DNA from: Ralstonia mannitolilytica
GTDB lineage: Bacteria > Pseudomonadota > Gammaproteobacteria > Burkholderiales > Burkholderiaceae
Reading direction: 5' to 3'
DNA length: 64,000 nucleotides
Assembly: GCF_905397375.1 (NCBI RefSeq)
Contig: NZ_CAJPVG010000003.1
Location: 1 to 64,000 of the forward strand
Positions within the stretch are counted from its first letter, which is position 1; each line of letters begins with the position of its first letter. Shown here piece by piece: positions 33,513-41,806 of the stretch. The notes below the pieces were generated by a model, which saw only the letters and a program-made list of their open reading frames with translations, was not told the DNA's origin and searched no databases. Position numbers and translations under genes: made by a program.

Positions 33513-34310
33513 CTATTCGACGCGCGCTGCCGGTTCTTCGTGCGTGTAGCCCATCCCCTTGGAAATCTGCAGGGCGGTGTCCTTGAGGTTTTCCAGCCAG
33601 CTGTCCTGCAGCCGGTCGGCCGGCGCGGACAGCGACAGACCTGCCACCAGCCGGCGCGAATCGTCATAGATGCCGGCAGCGATGCAACGCACACCCAGCT
33701 CCAGTTCTTCATTGTCGCGCGCGTAGCCGTTCGTGCGGACCCAGTTCAGCTCACGTTCGAGCTTGGGCAGGTCAGTGATCGACGTGCGCGTGTGGCCCGA
33801 CAGGCCCGTGCGTGTGGCATAGGCTCGCACTCGGCCGATCTCGTCGGCGGCCAGGAACAGCTTGCCGACCGATGTCAGATGCAGCGGAGCGCGGCCGCCG
33901 ATGGCGCGCACCACCTGCATGCCCGACCGCTCCGAATAGGCGCGTTCGATGTAGACGATCTCGTCGCCCTGGCGTACGGAGAGGTTGACCGTCTGGCCGG
34001 TCAGGCGGTGCAGCGCGCGCATTGGCGCCAGCGCGGCTTCGCGCACCGACAGGCGTGCCTTGACGAGGTTACCCAGCTCAAGCAGTCGCATGCCGAGGCG
34101 GTAGCTGCCAGGGTCGGACCGATCGACAAAGCGGCAGGCCACCATGTCGTTCAGGATGCGGTGGGCGGTGGACGGGTGCAGGCCAGTGCTGGCCGACAAT
34201 GCCTTGAGGCTCACAGGGTCGGCATGTTCGGCCAACGCGTCGAGCAGCATCATCATGCGTTCGATGACCTGGATGGACGTCTTGCCAGGGTCCTTGTCTG
34301 CTTCTGCCAT
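33513..34310 (-). CDS. IclR-family transcriptional regulator
   Basis: 265 residues. The N-terminal winged helix-turn-helix (about 12-75: QVIERMMMLLDALAEHADPV, then LKALSASTGLHPSTAHRILND) precedes an effector-binding IclR domain (about 85-250). The latter includes GGRAPLHLTSVGKLFLA and AAGIYDDSRRLVAGLSLSAP. It is divergent from lutA-lutB across 240 bases and so is a candidate lactate-responsive regulator. That would be unusual, since GntR-type LldR/LutR proteins are the known regulators. No clear operator dyad was found in the gap. Confidence 0.88.
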   Translation of the reverse strand: MAEADKDPGKTSIQVIERMMMLLDALAEHADPVSLKALSASTGLHPSTAHRILNDMVACRFVDRSDPGSYRLGMRLLELGNLVKARLSVREAALAPMRALHRLTGQTVNLSVRQGDEIVYIERAYSERSGMQVVRAIGGRAPLHLTSVGKLFLAADEIGRVRAYATRTGLSGHTRTSITDLPKLERELNWVRTNGYARDNEELELGVRCIAAGIYDDSRRLVAGLSLSAPADRLQDSWLENLKDTALQISKGMGYTHEEPAARVE

Positions 34311-34550
34311 GGGTGCAGTGGGTTGCGGATGCGATGCAAAATTTTATCCCACCATGTGAAAACGCGCACCCTCCCATCGCATGATCCCGTCTATTTTCGA
34401 GGGCATGCTCAACTGTGCCGAAGGTGTGCCTGCGTAGGGCAGGTGAAGTGCACTCACGACCAGCATGAACAAGTTCTGTGCCGTGCGAGCCGCCCGGGAC
34501 GGACATCCGGGCGCATAATGGCGGCTTCCAGAAGAGACATGAGAGTTCCC

Positions 34551-35276
34551 ATGCGCGTAGGTCTGTTCCTCACTTGCCTGGTCGATCTGATGCGGCCCGA
34601 CATCGGGTTTTCGGTGTTGAAGCTGCTGGAGAAGGCGGGTTACGAAGTGATCGTGCCGCCCGCGCAGACGTGCTGCGGCCAGCCGGCCTACAACTCTGGC
34701 GACCGACCCCTGGCGCGCGACCTGGCCGAGAAAACCCTCAAGGAATTCGAGCAGTTCGACTACGTCGTCATTCCGTCGGGTTCGTGTGGCGGGATGATCC
34801 GCAAGCACTACGCCGATCTCTTTCGCGACGATCCGGAACTGGCCGGCCGTTACGAGCGCCTGGCGCCTCGCGTGCACGAGTTGACCGATTTCCTGGTCAA
34901 CGTGGCGCGCGTTGAATCGCTCGATTCGGAATTCAAGGGCCATGTGACTTACCACGATTCGTGTTCCGGTCTGCGGGAGCTCGGGGTGAAGGCGCAGCCG
35001 CGCGAGTTGCTTGCCAAGCTGCCGGGGGTGCAGCTGACCGAGATGCCGGCGTGCGAAGCGTGCTGCGGCTTCGGCGGCACGTTTTCGATCAAGTACGGCG
35101 ACATCTCCACCGCCATTGCCGATGAGAAGTGCGCCAACATCAAGGCGAGCGGCGCCGATGCCGTGGTGCTCGGGGACGTGGGCTGCATGCTCAACATCGA
35201 GGGCCGCCTGCGCCGCACCGGCGACACACGCACGCGCGTGCTGCATATCGCGCAGGTCCTGGCCGGCGACGCCTGA
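34551..35276 (+). CDS. lutA: L-lactate utilisation protein LutA (CCG-domain Fe-S oxidoreductase subunit)
   Basis: 241 residues. Two cysteine-rich CCG domains are seen: TCCGQPAYNSGD with SGSCGGMIRKHY, and YHDSCSGLRELG with CEACCGFGGTFSIKYG plus GDVGCMLN. With LutB (and LutC in Bacillus) it oxidises L-lactate to pyruvate in the cytoplasm. ATG 34551 matches the family start; an in-frame ATG 12 bases upstream (34539) has a better purine stretch before it and may be used. First gene of lutAB, divergent from the IclR gene. Confidence 0.9.
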   Translation: MRVGLFLTCLVDLMRPDIGFSVLKLLEKAGYEVIVPPAQTCCGQPAYNSGDRPLARDLAEKTLKEFEQFDYVVIPSGSCGGMIRKHYADLFRDDPELAGRYERLAPRVHELTDFLVNVARVESLDSEFKGHVTYHDSCSGLRELGVKAQPRELLAKLPGVQLTEMPACEACCGFGGTFSIKYGDISTAIADEKCANIKASGADAVVLGDVGCMLNIEGRLRRTGDTRTRVLHIAQVLAGDA

Positions 35277-35305
35277 CCCCACGAACCCGACGGAGACGCA
35301 ATCGC

Positions 35306-36715
35306 ATGCAAGTCCGCAGCATGGAATTCAAGGCGCGCGCCGGCCAGAAGCTTGCCGACCAGCGCCTGCAGCAGAACCTGACCAAGCTCTCGACCAAATT
35401 CGTCACCGCGCGCGCCGCGGCCATCCAGGAGATCGACTTTACGGCGACACGCGAGGCGTTGAAGGAGCGTCGCAACCGCGCGCTCGAGAACCTCGACGTC
35501 TGGCTCGCCACGTTCGAAGCCGAAGCCACGCGCCGTGGCGCCAAGGTCCTGTTTGCCGAAACGACGGCCGATGCGGCGCGGCTGGTCGCGGAAATCGCGC
35601 GCAGGCACGACGTGAAGAAAGTCATCAAGAGCAAGTCGATGGTGACCGAGGAGATGCGCCTGAACCAGGTGCTCGGCGAGATGGGCGTGCAGAGCATCGA
35701 GACCGACCTGGGCGAATACATCCTGCAGATCAACGACAGCGAGCCGCCGTCGCACATCATCGCGCCGGTGGTGCACAAGGATAAGGAAGAGATCGCAGAT
35801 CTCTTTGCCAAGACCCACAAGAAGCCGCGCCTGACCGACATTCCGCAGATGACCCGCGAGGCGCGCGAGGTGCTGCGGCCCGAGTTCCTCTCTGCCGACA
35901 TGGGCGTGACGGGGGGCAATTTCATCATTGCCGAAACGGGCTCGGTCGCCATCGTCACCAACGAAGGCAACGAAGGCATGTGCACGATCATGCCGCGCGT
36001 GCACGTTGCCGTGACCGGCATCGAGAAGGTGTTGCCCACGCTCGAAGACTTGGCCACGGTCATGCGCCTGCTGCCGCGCTCGGCCACGGGGCAGGCCATT
36101 TCCAATTACTTCTCGCTGTTGACCGGCCCACGCGCCCCGGGCGAGCAGGATGGCCCGGAGCATATGTACTTCGTCCTCGTCGATGGTGGCCGCAGTGGCC
36201 TCATCGGCGGCGCGTTCCAGGAGATGCTGCGCTGCATCCGCTGCGGCGCGTGCATGAACCACTGCCCGGTCTATCAGAAGATCGGCGGCCACGCGTATGG
36301 CTGGGTGTATCCCGGCCCGATGGGCAGCGTGCTGACGCCGAGCTACGTTGGGCTGTCGAACGCCCTGGATCTGCCGCAGGCTGCCACGCTGTGCGGCGAG
36401 TGCAATCGCGTGTGCCCGGCGTCCATCCCGCTGTCGGACCTGCTGCGCACGCTGCGCGAAAAACAGATGGAGCGCGAACTGCGTCCGCCATCGGAGCGCT
36501 TCGGCCTGCGGGTGTGGGGCTTCATGGCGCGGCGTCCCGCGCTGTATTCAGCCGGCACATGGGTCGCCGCACGCGTGCTGCGCTGGATGGGCGGCGACAA
36601 AAGGCTGATCCGCTCGCTGCCGGTAGGCAAAGGTTGGACGGACACGCGCGACATGCCCGCACCGGCCGGCAAGACGTTCCGCGAGCTGTATCGTGAAAAG
36701 AGGGCCCGGGCATGA
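35306..36715 (+). CDS. lutB: L-lactate utilisation iron-sulfur protein LutB
   Basis: 469 residues. The N-terminal LUD domain (about 60-300) includes GNFIIAETGSVAIVTNEGN. The ferredoxin-type segment has two clusters of Cys: CIRCGACMNHCPVY and CGECNRVCP, which bind 4Fe-4S centres. The C-terminal part (about 400-469) is the usual LutB tail. It transfers electrons from lactate oxidation. ATG 35306 begins MQVRSMEFKARAG. The stop overlaps the next small gene (ATGA). Confidence 0.92.
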   Translation: MQVRSMEFKARAGQKLADQRLQQNLTKLSTKFVTARAAAIQEIDFTATREALKERRNRALENLDVWLATFEAEATRRGAKVLFAETTADAARLVAEIARRHDVKKVIKSKSMVTEEMRLNQVLGEMGVQSIETDLGEYILQINDSEPPSHIIAPVVHKDKEEIADLFAKTHKKPRLTDIPQMTREAREVLRPEFLSADMGVTGGNFIIAETGSVAIVTNEGNEGMCTIMPRVHVAVTGIEKVLPTLEDLATVMRLLPRSATGQAISNYFSLLTGPRAPGEQDGPEHMYFVLVDGGRSGLIGGAFQEMLRCIRCGACMNHCPVYQKIGGHAYGWVYPGPMGSVLTPSYVGLSNALDLPQAATLCGECNRVCPASIPLSDLLRTLREKQMERELRPPSERFGLRVWGFMARRPALYSAGTWVAARVLRWMGGDKRLIRSLPVGKGWTDTRDMPAPAGKTFRELYREKRARA

Positions 36716-36993
36716 CGGCGGCTGAATCGTTGCAGAACCTGCGTGAGGCGCTCGAACGTCACACGAAATCCCCCGACTTGCCGCGACTCCTGAATCAATG
36801 GCGCGACGATGCCACGCTCGCGCCGCTGGCCGTCCTGCCGCCGGCCTATGACCAGGTCCGACGCTCGCTGCTGCAGCGGCTCGATATGGCGGTGTCGTTC
36901 GGCGAAGAGAGCTGCTCGTTCTCGCCGGCGTCGCTGCTCGCGGAAATGCGGTTGTGGACAGACAAGGCTGAAGCCAAGCTCGCCGCCATGTAG
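36712..36993 (+). CDS. Small protein coupled to lutB, unknown function
   Basis: 93 residues, starting at the ATG that overlaps the lutB stop. It is helical, with a Leu/Arg/Glu-rich first half (LREALERHTKSPDLPRLLNQ) and a second half FGEESCSFSPASLLAEMRLW. No Cys cluster or LUD motif is seen, so it is not lutC. Coupling to lutB implies a role in or control of the lactate oxidase, but that is inference only. I do not recognise the family. Confidence 0.7.
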   Translation: MTAAESLQNLREALERHTKSPDLPRLLNQWRDDATLAPLAVLPPAYDQVRRSLLQRLDMAVSFGEESCSFSPASLLAEMRLWTDKAEAKLAAM

Positions 36994-37385
36994 CCGGTGG
37001 TCGACATGGAACGTGCCATGCGGGTGAGTGTCTGACACGTTATCCCGTGGCAGCCAGCGCCATGAACCGGACCGCCCGCGAAACCATGCTGTACGACGCC
37101 CTGAAGAAGAGCGCGGGACTCGCCTGCCTGTGGTGGTTTCCTCCTGGGTCTTCCGGTCGGGCCGCTTTGATCTGAAGCGGCCGGGAAGCGCCATCGCGCA
37201 GGCCGTCACCAGTATCGGGGGCACGTGGTGGCGTCCGCGATATGGGCAATACCGCCGACTCGGTGCTGGCAGTGATTGGCGGGCGTTGGGTACTTGGGGA
37301 CTTGTTCCTGATTCCGGGGATGGTCCGTGCGTACAACACGGTGTTGGCCGAGCAACTCGGCCACGCCCGGACAGGGGGTGACATC
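36994..37385 (+). other. Stretch without an intact recognisable gene; possible decayed coding region
   Basis: Between the lutB-coupled gene and the small lipoprotein there is no convincing full-length gene. A 37-codon frame at 37062-37175 (MNRTARETMLYDALKKSAGL start) ends early. The same reading frame reopens before 37242 with a hydrophobic piece (VLAVIGGRWVLGDLFLIPGM) that runs into the lipoprotein gene. This could be a broken small membrane-protein gene or chance. No lutC sequence is recognisable here. Confidence 0.3.
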
Positions 37386-37553
37386 ATGAGCAAGAGAATC
37401 GCGTGGAAACGTGCAGCGTTGTGGGCGGCGGGCCTCGTGTGCGTCGGCGCAGCGCTGACGGCGTGCACGACGTCGCGTGATCAATATCGCGACAGCTCGA
37501 ACATCAGCACGTATGGCGTGGTGGACGTCGGCATCGAGCGCACGTCGCGCTGA
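37386..37553 (+). CDS. Small lipoprotein (55 aa)
   Basis: Starts MSKRIAWKRAALWAAGLVCV and continues to a lipobox ending ALTAC, so a type II signal peptide with acylated Cys near residue 26 is expected. The mature part is about 30 polar residues (TTSRDQYRDSSNISTYGVVD). It resembles other tiny entericidin-like or envelope lipoproteins only in general architecture; function unknown. ATG 37386 follows a GGGGG-rich stretch 7-12 bases upstream. It converges with bpt, ending 3 bases before the bpt stop. Confidence 0.65.
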   Translation: MSKRIAWKRAALWAAGLVCVGAALTACTTSRDQYRDSSNISTYGVVDVGIERTSR

Positions 37554-37556
37554 CAG

Positions 37557-38318
37557 TCAACCCTTGGCTGGCGCCACGTCGTCAAATGGCCGCCATTCTC
37601 CGTTGACCAACAGCTCCAGCGGCTGAAACAGCGCCTTGTACGCCATCTTCCGGCTCTGTTCGATCCAGTAGCCGAGATACACATAGGGCAGGTCCAGCGC
37701 CTGCGCCTGGGCGATCTGCCACAGCACGTTGTACGTCCCGTAGCTGGCCTTGTGCTCGAGCGGATCATAAAAGGTGTAGACGGACGATAAACCGTCTTCC
37801 AGCACGTCGATCATGCTCACCATGCGCAACTTGCCCGCGGATGGCGACTCGGGCGGCTCGCGAAACTCCACCAGGCGCGAATTCACGCGGCTTTGCAGCA
37901 GGAACTGCTCGTACTGGTCGCGGCTGTCGTGGTCCATGCCGCCGCCGGCGTGGCGAATCGACTGGTACAGCAGATACAGCTGGTAATGCTCTTCCACATA
38001 GGTAAGCGGCGCCACCAGGGCTTCGAGTGACTGGTGTCGTTCCGCCGCCCGGCGCTGCGCACGCGACGGCACGAACTGATCGACCACGACGCGGCATGGC
38101 GTGCAGGCATGGCAGTCGTCGCAATGAGGGCGGTACGTGAAGATGCCGCTGCGCCGGAAGCCCGCGCGTACGAGCTTGGAATAGACGTCGGCGTTGATGA
38201 GGTGTGCCGGCGTAGCAACTTGCGACCGCGCCAGGCGGCCATCCAGGTAGCTGCATGCGTAAGGCGCAGTGGCATAGAACTGCAATGCCGAGAGGGGGAG
38301 TTCCTTAAGCTTGCTCAT
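37557..38318 (-). CDS. bpt: Bpt, aspartate/glutamate leucyltransferase (N-degron pathway)
   Basis: 253 residues, ATE-like family. Bacterial Bpt attaches Leu from leucyl-tRNA to N-terminal Asp or Glu, creating substrates for ClpS/ClpAP. Seen: the N-terminal Cys motif (ATAPYACSYLDGRLARS), CDDCHACTPCRVVVDQF, RHAGGGMD and YVYLGYWIEQSRKMAYK, all typical. ATG 38318 lies inside the 3' end of aat with a 14-base overlap, so the two transferase genes are translationally coupled. Confidence 0.92.
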   Translation of the reverse strand: MSKLKELPLSALQFYATAPYACSYLDGRLARSQVATPAHLINADVYSKLVRAGFRRSGIFTYRPHCDDCHACTPCRVVVDQFVPSRAQRRAAERHQSLEALVAPLTYVEEHYQLYLLYQSIRHAGGGMDHDSRDQYEQFLLQSRVNSRLVEFREPPESPSAGKLRMVSMIDVLEDGLSSVYTFYDPLEHKASYGTYNVLWQIAQAQALDLPYVYLGYWIEQSRKMAYKALFQPLELLVNGEWRPFDDVAPAKG

Positions 38319-39051
38319 TGCGCGTAGTCCACCGGCGGAGTACCGACTTGTCGAAGTACCACGGCACGATGGCCGGCGCGTTGGCCGCTTCCCGCACATG
38401 TGCGAGAAACGCCGCGCGCGGCACCGGCGCTGCGCCCAGCGACGCCAGGTGCTCGGTCTCCTGCTGGCAGTCTATCATCGCGACGCCCTGGCCGCCCAGG
38501 AAGGCGCAGAGGGCCGCGAGCGCAATCTTCGACGCGTCGGTGCGACGCGCAAACATCGATTCGCCGTAGAACATCCGGCCCAGAGACACCCCGTACAGTC
38601 CGCCCACACGCTCGCCCGCATACCAGCTTTCGACGCTGTGCGCATAGCCGCGGCGGTGCAGGGCGGTGTAGGCGTGGATGACGTCCTCGGTGATCCACGT
38701 GCCGTGCTGGCCGGGGCGGGTCGTCGTGGCGCAATCCACCATCGTCTCGCGGAATGCGTGGTCGATGCGGATTTCCCATGCCGGATTGTCGAGCACCCGG
38801 CGAAGCGTCTTGCGGAAGGTCGTCGACACGCGAAAATCTTCCGGGCGCAGAACCATGCGCGGATCGGTGCTCCACCACAACACCGGCTGGCCCTGGGCAT
38901 ACCACGGAAAAATGCCTTGCCGATATGCGATGAGCAGCCGTTGCGGAGACAGATCCGCGCTGGCCGCCAGCAACCCGGGCGCCTCGGAGTCTGGCCCGAG
39001 CGCACGATCGACCGGCGGGAAGGGATCGTGCGGATCCAACCAGGCGATCAT
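38305..39051 (-). CDS. aat: Leucyl/phenylalanyl-tRNA--protein transferase
   Basis: 248 residues. It adds Leu or Phe to proteins with N-terminal Lys or Arg, marking them for ClpAP. Signatures: LIAYRQGIFPWYAQGQPVLW, WWSTDPRMVL, TWITEDVIHAYTALHRRGYA, GGLYGVSLGRMFYGESMF and FLGGQGVAMIDCQQ. Length is normal. Paired with bpt, it covers both secondary and tertiary N-degron classes. The upstream Nudix gene is only 23 bases away, so three genes may share a transcript. Confidence 0.95.
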   Translation of the reverse strand: MIAWLDPHDPFPPVDRALGPDSEAPGLLAASADLSPQRLLIAYRQGIFPWYAQGQPVLWWSTDPRMVLRPEDFRVSTTFRKTLRRVLDNPAWEIRIDHAFRETMVDCATTTRPGQHGTWITEDVIHAYTALHRRGYAHSVESWYAGERVGGLYGVSLGRMFYGESMFARRTDASKIALAALCAFLGGQGVAMIDCQQETEHLASLGAAPVPRAAFLAHVREAANAPAIVPWYFDKSVLRRWTTRNEQA

Positions 39052-39074
39052 GATGCGGACAACTTGGGATGGGG

Positions 39075-39662
39075 TTACGGCGTGGTGGCGGGCGTATCGA
39101 TGGCCGCCGAGCGCATCGGCTTGTAGATGTCCAGCGTGTGCAGCCGGAAGCTGCTGTCCGACAGTTTGCCCGCCGCGCGGTCCGCAAAGAAGCAGCGCAG
39201 GGTGTGGATGACCGTGGGGAAGGCGAGGTCATCCCACGGGATATCGGCCTCGTTGAACAGCGCGACCTCGAGACTTTCTTCGCCGGGTGCGAAATCGAGG
39301 TCGTTCAGGCTGGCCAGATAGAAGAGATGCACCTGATGCACGTGCGGCACATTGAGCACCGAGTACAGCTCGCCGATTTCAACGCGGGCGCCGGCTTCCT
39401 CAAGCGTTTCGCGCGACGCGGCCTGCGCCGTGGTTTCGCCGATTTCCATGAAGCCCGCGGGCAGGGTCCAGAAGCCGTAGCGCGGCTCGATCGCGCGCTT
39501 GCACAGCAGGACCTGATCTTTCCAAACGGGCACGGTGCCGACCACGTTGCGCGGATTCACGTAGTGAATCGTATTGCAATGGTCGCAAACGTCGCGCAGC
39601 CGGTTGTCGCCGGCAGGAATGCGCGATACGACTGGCTGGCCGCAGTTGGAACAGAATTTCAT
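39075..39662 (-). CDS. Nudix hydrolase with N-terminal zinc ribbon
   Basis: 195 residues. A zinc ribbon of NADH-pyrophosphatase type (CSNCGQPV at 4-11 and CDHC around 31) precedes a Nudix domain. Its box is visible as GFMEIGETTAQAASRETLEE with AGA following, the GX5EX7REUXEEXGU pattern. It likely hydrolyses a nucleotide diphosphate derivative; the exact substrate is not clear. First gene of the Nudix-aat-bpt run on the minus strand. Confidence 0.88.
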   Translation of the reverse strand: MKFCSNCGQPVVSRIPAGDNRLRDVCDHCNTIHYVNPRNVVGTVPVWKDQVLLCKRAIEPRYGFWTLPAGFMEIGETTAQAASRETLEEAGARVEIGELYSVLNVPHVHQVHLFYLASLNDLDFAPGEESLEVALFNEADIPWDDLAFPTVIHTLRCFFADRAAGKLSDSSFRLHTLDIYKPMRSAAIDTPATTP

Positions 39663-39773
39663 GGGGAATCGTTGCGGGTGGAATGCCTCAGTGTATCACC
39701 GAGGCAGTAGCCGTCCCGTGGGGCGGGAGCCGGAGTATCCAGTGCGGTGCGCGACGAGCGGCGCGCAGAAAGC

Positions 39774-39799
39774 AAAAAGCCCGCTTGGTTGCGGGCTTT
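39774..39799 (-). terminator. Intrinsic terminator of the initiator tRNA transcript (minus strand)
   Basis: On the minus strand AAAGCCCGC (39799-39791) pairs with GCGGGCTTT (39784-39776) and is followed by T (complement of 39774-39778). It lies 44 bases after the tRNA 3' end. Confidence 0.85.
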
Positions 39800-39842
39800 G
39801 CTGCATCGGCTCAGGTCTTGGAGCGAGCCGTTCGACTTTGGC

Positions 39843-39919
<77 letters not shown>

Positions 39920-40110
39920 TCCGTCGAAAACAAGACTATATCGGAATCCGTGCGGCGATGCAACACCTTTTTGGAGAACATGCTTCTTGATGGTGCGTGG
40001 GGGTCCTTGCGATTCACCAGCCAAGCGTTGTGTCGACTGGCTTTTGGACACTTTCAGCCTGGCAATGTTCGAATGCGGCGCTCACGATGCATGGCAATGG
40101 GCGCGCCGTT

Positions 40111-40116
40111 TACAAT
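40111..40116 (+). promoter_or_regulatory. Candidate -10 box of pyrD
   Basis: TACAAT lies 32 bases before the chosen GTG. No good -35 was found 16-18 bases upstream (the region reads ATGGCAATGG). The same -10 sequence is used upstream of kup. Confidence 0.4.
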
Positions 40117-40147
40117 GCCGCCTTCCGCGTTCTCCTGGATTCCGATC

Positions 40148-41185
40148 GTGCTCAACGCCTTGTTGTATCCGCTTGCCCGCCCGCTGCTGTTTTCGATGGA
40201 CCCCGAAGACGCGCACCACTTCACACTGAATCAACTCAAGCGCGCGCAGGCCATGGGGCTGTCGAGTTGCATTGCGGCGCGTGTGGCGCCGCAGCCGCGC
40301 ACGGTGATGGGCGTAACGTTTCCGAATCCGGTCGGGCTGGCCGCTGGCCTGGACAAGGACGGCGCGTACATCGATGCGCTGGGGGCACTCGGTTTCGGCT
40401 TCATTGAAGTGGGCACGGTCACTCCGCGCGCGCAGCCGGGCAACCCGCGCCCGCGCATGTTCCGTCTGCCCGCTGCAAACGCGCTGATCAACCGCATGGG
40501 TTTCAACAACGGCGGCGTCGACGCGTTCATCAACAACGTGAAAGCCTCGAAGTGGCGCGAAGCAGGCGGCGTGCTGGGTCTGAACATCGGCAAGAACGCC
40601 GATACGCCGATCGAGCGTGCCGTCGACGATTATCTTTACTGCCTCGAGCGGGTCTATCCGCATGCGAGCTACGTCACGGTGAATATCTCGTCGCCGAACA
40701 CCAAGAACCTGCGCCAGCTCCAGGGTGCAAGCGAGCTCGACAGCCTGCTGGGAACCTTGCGCGATGCGCAGCAGCGCCTGGCCGATCAACATAAGCGCTA
40801 CGTGCCGGTGGCCTTGAAGATCGCGCCGGACCTGGATGACGATCAGATTGCCAACATTGCCGATGCGCTGCTGCGTCACAAGATGGACGGCGTGATCGCC
40901 ACCAACACGACGATTCGCCGCGAGGCTGTCGCGGGCCTGGCCCATGCGGAAGAGGCGGGTGGCCTGTCGGGGCAGCCGGTGCGCGAAGCGTCGACGCGGG
41001 TCATTCGGGCGTTGCGCGGTCTGCTGGGCGAGTCCGTGCCCATCATCGGCGTCGGTGGCATCCTGGCGGGCGAACATGCGCGCGAGAAGATCGACGCCGG
41101 TGCGCAGCTCGTGCAGGTCTATACGGGATTGATCTATCGCGGCCCCGCGCTGGTGGCCGAATGTGCCAGGGCGCTGGCGCGTTGA
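40148..41185 (+). CDS. pyrD: Dihydroorotate dehydrogenase (quinone), class 2
   Basis: 345 residues from GTG 40148. It oxidises dihydroorotate to orotate in pyrimidine synthesis and passes electrons to quinone at the inner membrane. The class 2 N-terminal amphipathic helix (LNALLYPLARPLLFSMDPED) is present. Other signatures are GLAAGLDKDGAYIDALGALG, NRMGFNNGGVDAF, TVNISSPNTKNLRQLQ (catalytic Ser region), NTTIRR and GVGGILAGEHA. An in-frame ATG 40115 overlaps the -10 box, so GTG is preferred; the start is the least certain part. Confidence 0.92.
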   Translation: MLNALLYPLARPLLFSMDPEDAHHFTLNQLKRAQAMGLSSCIAARVAPQPRTVMGVTFPNPVGLAAGLDKDGAYIDALGALGFGFIEVGTVTPRAQPGNPRPRMFRLPAANALINRMGFNNGGVDAFINNVKASKWREAGGVLGLNIGKNADTPIERAVDDYLYCLERVYPHASYVTVNISSPNTKNLRQLQGASELDSLLGTLRDAQQRLADQHKRYVPVALKIAPDLDDDQIANIADALLRHKMDGVIATNTTIRREAVAGLAHAEEAGGLSGQPVREASTRVIRALRGLLGESVPIIGVGGILAGEHAREKIDAGAQLVQVYTGLIYRGPALVAECARALAR

Positions 41186-41191
41186 GGCCGG

Positions 41192-41431
41192 CTAGCGCCG
41201 GACCGCAAGGATGACCAACGCGCTGGCGGCGACGATCGCCGCGGCGAGGTCATACGGGCCGGCATAATCGGCCCACACGGCCGGGTCGAGATGCTCCGCA
41301 AAGGCGGGTTGCACCCACGGCAGGATCACGCGGGGAATGGCGAACAACAGCGCGGCGACAGCCAGCAGGACAACCCAGGCCATGCGGGATGTACGTGTGA
41401 GCCGGACGAGCCGGACGCAAGGGGTGGGCAA
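41192..41431 (-). CDS. Small two-helix membrane protein (79 aa), unknown function
   Basis: TTG 41431 is chosen because AAGGAG sits 7 bases upstream; the next ATG (41383) has no site. Two hydrophobic segments are clear: MAWVVLLAVAALLFAIPRVI (17-36) and the C-terminal LAAAIVAASALVILAV. The first is preceded by Arg-rich sequence, so both ends probably lie in the cytoplasm. No family is recognised. It converges with pyrD, stops 6 bases apart. Confidence 0.6.
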   Translation of the reverse strand: MPTPCVRLVRLTRTSRMAWVVLLAVAALLFAIPRVILPWVQPAFAEHLDPAVWADYAGPYDLAAAIVAASALVILAVRR

Positions 41432-41717
41432 GGTGGTCTCCTTGCGGGAGCCGGCGGGTGGTCCCGTCGACAGAAGTTTGCAATCGAGGTGCGTCCGTCA
41501 TTCTCCTACAGATTGATGTCGGGTGCCGTCCTACATTCGGCTAGGTGCAGCACAGCAGGGGCCCATCGCGGAACCGGCACCCGGCGGCTTCCAGCCGGCA
41601 GCGGCATCAGACGACGCGCAGGCCGCTTGATTTGCGCAAACGCGGTGGAACGGGGGTGAAGCCGTGTCGGCAGCTCATCACCGTGATGCGGCGTGGCAAC
41701 GGATGCCATTCAAGGGG

Positions 41718-41745
41718 TTGGCGCGGAAAAGGTGGGGAGTACAAT
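41718..41745 (+). promoter_or_regulatory. Candidate promoter of kup
   Basis: TTGGCG (41718-41723), a 16-base spacer and TACAAT (41740-41745). The kup ATG follows 61 bases later. The remaining 41432-41717 shows no believable gene. Confidence 0.55.
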
Positions 41746-41806
41746 CCGCCCTCATTGTGCATTGCACGATTTTGAGCGGCCGGCGGATCGGCCGATTTTT
41801 CAGTTC

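Noticed and set aside
34330..34338. TGCGATGCA between the IclR gene and lutA as another PhaR site
   Set aside because: Single core with no dyad or promoter geometry, and the same 9-mer also occurs inside aceF and near the IS end, so chance is likely.
37028..37381. 117-codon frame on the plus strand after the lut genes, considered as lutC
   Set aside because: No LUD-domain motifs, Arg/Trp-rich composition and no ribosome site; it does not resemble LutC.
41506..41709. 67-codon frame on the minus strand upstream of kup
   Set aside because: No ribosome site and Arg/Pro-rich composition; it spans the region upstream of the kup promoter and looks like chance.
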